In this document: positions 5,599 through 9,432 of the stretch, piece after piece
Numbering within the stretch: the stretch's first letter is position 1
How the letters are laid out: the number at the start of each line of letters is the position of its first letter
Assembly: GCA_964564845.1 (NCBI GenBank)
Contig: CAZMCN010000082.1
Location: 1 to 9,432, forward strand
From: CAYXPG01 sp964564845
GTDB taxonomy: Bacteria > Planctomycetota > Phycisphaerae > Sedimentisphaerales > Anaerobacaceae
Length of the DNA stretch: 9,432 nt
Reading direction: 5' to 3'
Position numbers and translations under genes: made by a program
Notes under the pieces: model-generated
The model's input: only the letters and a program-made list of their open reading frames with translations
Database searches by the model: none
What the model was told of the DNA's origin: nothing

Positions 5599-6975
5599 AT
5601 GTCAGAGCAATTGATAATAACAATCAGCGGGATGAGAGGTATCGTCGGGGAAAATCTTAACTCTGCTGTTGCCGCAGAGTATGGTTGCGCTTTTGGCACA
5701 TATCTTAAAAGAAGATTCGACGAGAAGGGCGGTGGCATTTCGGTTTGTATCGGACGGGATACCCGGCCGAGCGGTCAGATGCTGCAGTCGGCCGTGATGG
5801 CGGGATTGTCCTCTGTGGGAATTGACATGATAGATTTGGGAGTGGTAACTACGCCCGGCGTCAGCATAATGGTAAGGCAGCTCGGATGCAGCGGCGGAGT
5901 CATTATAACCGCTTCGCACAATCCGATTCAATACAACGGTATTAAGCTGTTTCTGCACAGTGGAGTTGCCCCGCCGCCTGAGACGGCAGGACAAATCAGG
6001 CGGCACTTTTTCAATAAAGAATTTTCTCTTGTAAATTCTCGTGATTGTGGCAAAGTTACTAAAAATGAGAAAACCGATAAAACTCACATCGCAAAGGTCC
6101 TGGCAATTGTTGACAAAGAGACAATCGCAGCGAAAAAGTTCAAAGTTGTTCTCGACAGCATCAACGGGGCAGGGGGGCGGGTTACCAAAAAATTATTAGT
6201 CGAGCTTGGCTGTGATGTTTCAGCAATAAACGAAGAGCCAACGGGATTGTTTGTTCATAAGCCTGAGCCGACCGCTGCAAATTTAACCGGCCTTTGTCAG
6301 GCGGTAAAACAGAAACAGTGCCAAATCGGCTTTGGGCAGGACCCTGATGCCGACCGATTGGCAATTGTTGATGAAAAAGGGCGTTACATCGGTGAAGAAT
6401 ACAGTCTCGCTCTGGCAGCCAAGTACATTTTCAGCAAACAGAACGGTGAAGCGGCGACAAATCTTTCAACATCGAGAATGATTGATGATATAGCGGCAAA
6501 GACCGGCAATGGTGTTTTCAGGACGGCTGTGGGCGAGGCCAATGTTGTGGCGGCGATGCTCAAACATAATTGCATCATCGGCGGTGAAGGTAACGGAGGC
6601 GTGATTGATTTGCGGGTAGGGCCGGTCCGTGACAGTCTGGTAGGTATTTCTCTTGTGCTTCAATTGATGGCTGAAACGGGGAAAACTGTAAGTCAGTTAG
6701 TCGGCGAAATCGGCGGCTATTATATGAGTAAACGTAAATTCGTAGCAGACGAAGTAGGCGCCCGTCAAATCCTCAATTCGGCAAAAAAGTTTTTTTCTGA
6801 TGCGAAGCTTGATACAACCGACGGCTGTAGATTTGATTTCGACGATGGCTGGCTGCATCTGAGGAGCAGTAATACCGAGCCGGTGATGAGACTCATAGTC
6901 GAAGCCGAAGATAAGCAAACCGCTCAAAAATATATCGATGCGGTTTTGAACATCCGCAAAGAAATACTCGGCTGA
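5599..6975 (+). CDS. glmM: Phosphohexomutase, phosphoglucosamine/phosphomannomutase type
   Basis: This 458-residue alpha-D-phosphohexomutase moves phosphate between the C6 and C1 positions of a hexose. The four family signatures are intact: the phosphoserine loop TASHNP (Ser106), the Mg2+ loop DPDADR (248-253), the sugar-binding loop GGEGNGG (328-334) and the phosphate-binding loop RSSNTEP (422-428). The likely product is glucosamine-1-phosphate for cell-envelope UDP-GlcNAc. However, TASHNPIQYNG and GGEGNGG differ from the SASHNP and GGEQSGH of typical bacterial GlmM and look like archaeal GlmM/PMM proteins, so mannose or glucose phosphate could be the substrate. The symbol is therefore provisional. 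It starts 8 bp after top6B with only a weak AAGA-type ribosome binding site, which suggests coupled translation, and it ends 7 bp before the transporter. Confidence 0.9.
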   Translation: MSEQLIITISGMRGIVGENLNSAVAAEYGCAFGTYLKRRFDEKGGGISVCIGRDTRPSGQMLQSAVMAGLSSVGIDMIDLGVVTTPGVSIMVRQLGCSGGVIITASHNPIQYNGIKLFLHSGVAPPPETAGQIRRHFFNKEFSLVNSRDCGKVTKNEKTDKTHIAKVLAIVDKETIAAKKFKVVLDSINGAGGRVTKKLLVELGCDVSAINEEPTGLFVHKPEPTAANLTGLCQAVKQKQCQIGFGQDPDADRLAIVDEKGRYIGEEYSLALAAKYIFSKQNGEAATNLSTSRMIDDIAAKTGNGVFRTAVGEANVVAAMLKHNCIIGGEGNGGVIDLRVGPVRDSLVGISLVLQLMAETGKTVSQLVGEIGGYYMSKRKFVADEVGARQILNSAKKFFSDAKLDTTDGCRFDFDDGWLHLRSSNTEPVMRLIVEAEDKQTAQKYIDAVLNIRKEILG

Positions 6976-6982
6976 TTTGCAG

Positions 6983-7879
6983 ATGCGAAATGGCAAACAA
7001 CAAATCGCTTGCAGGCAAATAAAATCTGTAACGTATCTTGCGATTGCAGCGAATACTCTTCTTTTTATTATCAAGCTTGTGGTCGGTTTTTTTACCGGCT
7101 CGATAGCCTTGATAGCGGATAGCTTTCACTCGCTTTCCGATATGACCACTGACTTAGCTGTGCTCTTGGGCGTTTATATTGGTTCTAAGGAGCCGGACCG
7201 ATGTCACCCTTACGGTCATGGCCGGGCCGAGACATTCTCAGCTGCTTTTATCGCTCTGATTTTGGTTTTTGTCGGCTCTGGTTTTCTTTATTACGCCGCT
7301 GTCGATATTGCAAAAGGCAATGTTATAACCGCTCATATAAGTGTGCTGATAGTTGCAATAGTTTCTATCATTGCCAAAGAGCTGCTTTACAGGGCAACTA
7401 AAGGAGCGGCCATCGAGTCCCACAGCAGTGCTCTTTATGCCAATGCCTGGCACCACCGCAGCGATGCATTAAGCTCCGTAGCGGTTGTTGCAGGTTTTGT
7501 GTCACTTCGGTTTGGCTTTAAATACGGCGACCAGATAGCTGCCGTTGCGGTCGGCCTGATGGTAATCCTGGTGGGAGTGAAGGTTGTCGGGGACTGTTTG
7601 GGTGAGCTTGCCGAAAGAGCTGTTGATGCGGAAACGATTGAACAAATACAGCATATAATCAACAGCAATTCATCAATACGTCATTGGCACAAGCTGCGAA
7701 CGCGTATGGTCGGCAGGGAGGTATTCCTCGACCTGCACATCCTTGTTGACCCTGACTTGAACATATCAGCAGCTCATGAGATAGCCGAAAGTCTGGAAAC
7801 TTCGCTGCACGGGCAGATAGTCCGTCCGGTCAATATCACCGTTCACGTCGAGCCGGACATAGCAGAGCTTAGAAAATAG
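6983..7879 (+). CDS. Cation diffusion facilitator (CDF) family transporter
   Basis: CDF proteins are dimeric inner-membrane antiporters that export divalent metals (Zn2+, Mn2+, Fe2+ or similar) in exchange for protons. From ATG 6983 it has 298 residues, close to the roughly 300 typical of the family. Six hydrophobic segments occupy roughly residues 14-200. The transport-site HxxxD pairs are both visible: HSLSD in TM2 (His49, Asp53) and HHRSD in TM5 (His157, Asp161). HPYGHGRAE (75-83) between TM2 and TM3 is the common CDF loop. The C-terminal cytosolic domain (about 205-298) has the usual metal-regulatory fold pattern, including VFLDLHILVDP. A histidine in both pairs is common in Zn or Mn exporters, but it does not fix the metal. 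A TTG at 6977 is an alternative start two codons earlier. No Shine-Dalgarno is evident; the 7-bp gap after the mutase stop suggests coupling. Confidence 0.93.
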   Translation: MRNGKQQIACRQIKSVTYLAIAANTLLFIIKLVVGFFTGSIALIADSFHSLSDMTTDLAVLLGVYIGSKEPDRCHPYGHGRAETFSAAFIALILVFVGSGFLYYAAVDIAKGNVITAHISVLIVAIVSIIAKELLYRATKGAAIESHSSALYANAWHHRSDALSSVAVVAGFVSLRFGFKYGDQIAAVAVGLMVILVGVKVVGDCLGELAERAVDAETIEQIQHIINSNSSIRHWHKLRTRMVGREVFLDLHILVDPDLNISAAHEIAESLETSLHGQIVRPVNITVHVEPDIAELRK

Positions 7880-7968
7880 CTCTTATAGAATTGCTAATAA
7901 TAACCATGCCTTTGAGAAAATTTGAGGGGTAAAAGATTGTCTTTTCTATGGCGATTTAGGCAAAAGGT

Positions 7969-7996
7969 TTGAAATGGTATTCCCTTAGGGTATAAT
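7969..7996 (+). promoter_or_regulatory. Sigma70-like promoter of the acyl-CoA synthetase gene
   Basis: TTGAAA (7969-7974, 5/6) is separated by 16 bp from a perfect TATAAT (7991-7996). Transcription would start near 8003, giving a leader of about 55 bases. This is the best promoter match in the window and marks the start of a new transcription unit after the transporter. Confidence 0.6.
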
Positions 7997-8005
7997 GAGA
8001 ATACC
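7976..8005. promoter_or_regulatory. Dyad symmetry overlapping the promoter (candidate operator)
   Basis: Two nested symmetries cover the -10 region. GGTATTC (7976-7982) and GAATACC (7999-8005) are perfect 7-bp complements placed around the TATAAT. Inside, TATTCCCTTAGGGTATA (7978-7994) is an imperfect palindrome with 7 of 8 pairs matching around T7986. A repressor bound here would block polymerase. No regulator gene is adjacent, so identity and function are inference. Confidence 0.4.
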
Positions 8006-8057
8006 GCCTTTGTGTTGGGGTGGTTTTATTATTGGTTTCGAGAGTGTAATTGTTGTT

Positions 8058-9432
8058 ATGGGTCTTGATAAGTTCTTCAATCCGGAATCTGTTGCGATTG
8101 TCGGCGCTTCCCAGAATAAGGGTAAGGTTGGGCACGAGATACTGACAAACCTGATAAACGGCGGATATAAAGGTAAAATATACCCCGTCAATCCTAAAGC
8201 CGAAACGATAGAGGGGCTTAAGTGTTATCCCGACCTTGAATCTATCGGAGAGGTTTGTGAGCTTGTTGTTATCGTTGTTCCGGCCAAGCTTGTTCCTGCA
8301 ATAATGAAACAATGTGCAAAAACCGGGGCAAAATCGGTAATTATTATCACCGCCGGTTTTAAGGAAATTGGTGAAGAGGGAAAATCGCTTGAAAAAGAAA
8401 TTATTCAGATTGCCGTACAAGGCGGAGTCAGGGTCATCGGACCTAACTGTCTTGGGGTGATAGTCCCTGCAAAAAAACTTAATGCCAGCTTCGGCGGTGA
8501 GTTGCCGGCAGCAGGGACAATAGGATATCTTTCACAATCAGGCGCTCTTCTTGCCGCAATACTTGATATGGCTAATGCAAACGGCATTGGTTTTAGCAAG
8601 CTTGTTAGTATAGGCAACAAGGCGGATATTGATGAGTTAGACATCATAAGAGCGCTTGGCAGCGACCCGGACACAAAAGTTATCACCGGTTATCTTGAAA
8701 GTATTACTGACGGTGCCGCCTTTGTGAGAGAGGCAGAGCAAATTTCGCACACCAAACCTATCCTGCTGATGAAATCGGGAGGTACATCTGCCGGTGCCCA
8801 GGCCGCCTCCTCACATACCGGAAGTCTTGCAGGCGGCGAAACAGCCTATGAGGCCGTGTTTGAGAGGGCGGGAATAGTCCGGTGTGATTCGATTAAACAT
8901 CAGTTTGATTATGCTCGTGCCTTTGCCAATCAGCCGCTTCCTGCAGGTACGGCTGTTGCGGTTATCACCAATGCGGGAGGACCCGGAATTATGGCTGCCG
9001 ACGCAATCGAACGGGCCGGCCTTACATTTGCAGAATTAACGGATGAGACAATAAAAAAATTGTCTGAAAAACTACCGCCCCCTGCAAATCTTTATAATCC
9101 TATAGATGTTTTAGGGGATGCACTTGCCGACCGCTATGAATTTGCTCTCGGTACTGTTATCGATGATACAAATGTCGATGTGGTTTTAATACTGCTGACG
9201 CCACAGGCGATGACTAAATCGGCAGCTACAGCCGAAGCAATTGTCAGGATCGCCCGGCAAAAACCACAAAAACCAATTCTTGCCTGTTTTATGGGGGCAG
9301 GCAAAGTCGAAAAAGGTATAAATATCCTGCAAGAGGGTAAAATTCCTCAATATGACTCTCCGGAGGCCGCTGTTGTGACGGTAAAAGTTATGGCTGATTA
9401 CGTCAGATGGCTTAGCCGGCCCAAAAGAGTTG
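8058..9432 (+). CDS. Acetate-CoA ligase (ADP-forming) / NDP-forming acyl-CoA synthetase, alpha part, cut by window edge
   Basis: The enzyme interconverts acetyl-CoA (or another acyl-CoA), ADP and phosphate with acid, ATP and CoA, conserving energy by substrate-level phosphorylation. The 458 visible residues cover the whole alpha region. A CoA-binding Rossmann domain opens with VAIVGASQNKGKVG (12-25). A succinyl-CoA-ligase-like domain has GYLSQSGAL (156-164) and SSHTGSLAGG, whose His253 corresponds to the phosphorylated histidine of archaeal ACD alpha subunits. A third domain starts around TNAGGPG (305-310). The frame is open at the window end, where the alpha region normally ends, so a fused ATP-grasp beta domain (total about 700 residues) is likely but not seen. 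Acyl substrate is uncertain. ATG 8058 is the only sensible start, although the Shine-Dalgarno is poor. It has its own promoter about 60 bp upstream. Confidence 0.94.
   Translation, partial: MGLDKFFNPESVAIVGASQNKGKVGHEILTNLINGGYKGKIYPVNPKAETIEGLKCYPDLESIGEVCELVVIVVPAKLVPAIMKQCAKTGAKSVIIITAGFKEIGEEGKSLEKEIIQIAVQGGVRVIGPNCLGVIVPAKKLNASFGGELPAAGTIGYLSQSGALLAAILDMANANGIGFSKLVSIGNKADIDELDIIRALGSDPDTKVITGYLESITDGAAFVREAEQISHTKPILLMKSGGTSAGAQAASSHTGSLAGGETAYEAVFERAGIVRCDSIKHQFDYARAFANQPLPAGTAVAVITNAGGPGIMAADAIERAGLTFAELTDETIKKLSEKLPPPANLYNPIDVLGDALADRYEFALGTVIDDTNVDVVLILLTPQAMTKSAATAEAIVRIARQKPQKPILACFMGAGKVEKGINILQEGKIPQYDSPEAAVVTVKVMADYVRWLSRPKRV

Noticed and set aside
7906..7932. Eight-codon ORF in the gap before the acyl-CoA synthetase
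   Set aside because: It lies upstream of the predicted promoter, has no ribosome binding site and no codon pattern suggesting a leader peptide.
7931..7945. AAAAGA/TCTTTT hairpin as a terminator after the CDF gene
   Set aside because: The six-pair stem has one GC pair, a three-base loop and no U-tract after it, so it is too weak to call a rho-independent terminator.

Overview
The window looks like chromosomal DNA from an uncultured or environmental bacterium. It has moderate GC, AGGAGG-type ribosome binding sites (clearest before serA and top6B), and tightly packed same-strand genes. Several genes are more familiar from archaea than from most bacteria: a type IIB topoisomerase VI B subunit, an ADP-forming acyl-CoA synthetase, and a phosphohexomutase with an archaeal-style GGEGNGG loop. 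Together with a DUF2752 protein and a small lipoprotein of a type I associate with planctomycetes, this points to Planctomycetota, perhaps Phycisphaerae/Sedimentisphaerales. That placement is an inference from gene content, not a search result.

Layout. Positions 1-485 (minus strand) hold the N-terminal 161 residues of an inositol-monophosphatase family enzyme that runs off the left edge. A 58-bp divergent promoter region separates it from a DUF2752 membrane protein (544-1011, plus), followed by a putative lipoprotein (1076-1753). Then comes a 442-bp non-coding stretch (1754-2195) full of degenerate 7-bp tandem repeats (a GAANNNN heptad family in three blocks, plus TTTTGAG and NNNNAGC heptads) and a 45-bp inverted-repeat element placed exactly at the end of one heptad block.

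From 2196 to 7879 four plus-strand genes are packed with gaps of 32, 8 and 7 bp, probably one transcription unit: serA (serine biosynthesis), top6B (ATPase subunit of topoisomerase VI, with a lysine-rich N-terminal tail), a phosphoglucosamine/phosphomannomutase, and a cation diffusion facilitator. After a 178-bp gap with the best sigma70-like promoter of the window (TTGAAA, 16 bp, TATAAT) overlapped by dyad symmetry, an ADP-forming acetate-CoA ligase starts at 8058 and runs off the right edge.

The genes do not form one obvious pathway. They cover serine synthesis, DNA topology, activated-sugar supply, metal export and acetyl-CoA energy conservation. I found no CRISPR array, tRNA, rRNA, transposase or defence cassette. 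The most unusual features are the heptad-phased intergenic DNA and the tailed topoisomerase VI B subunit with no A subunit next to it.
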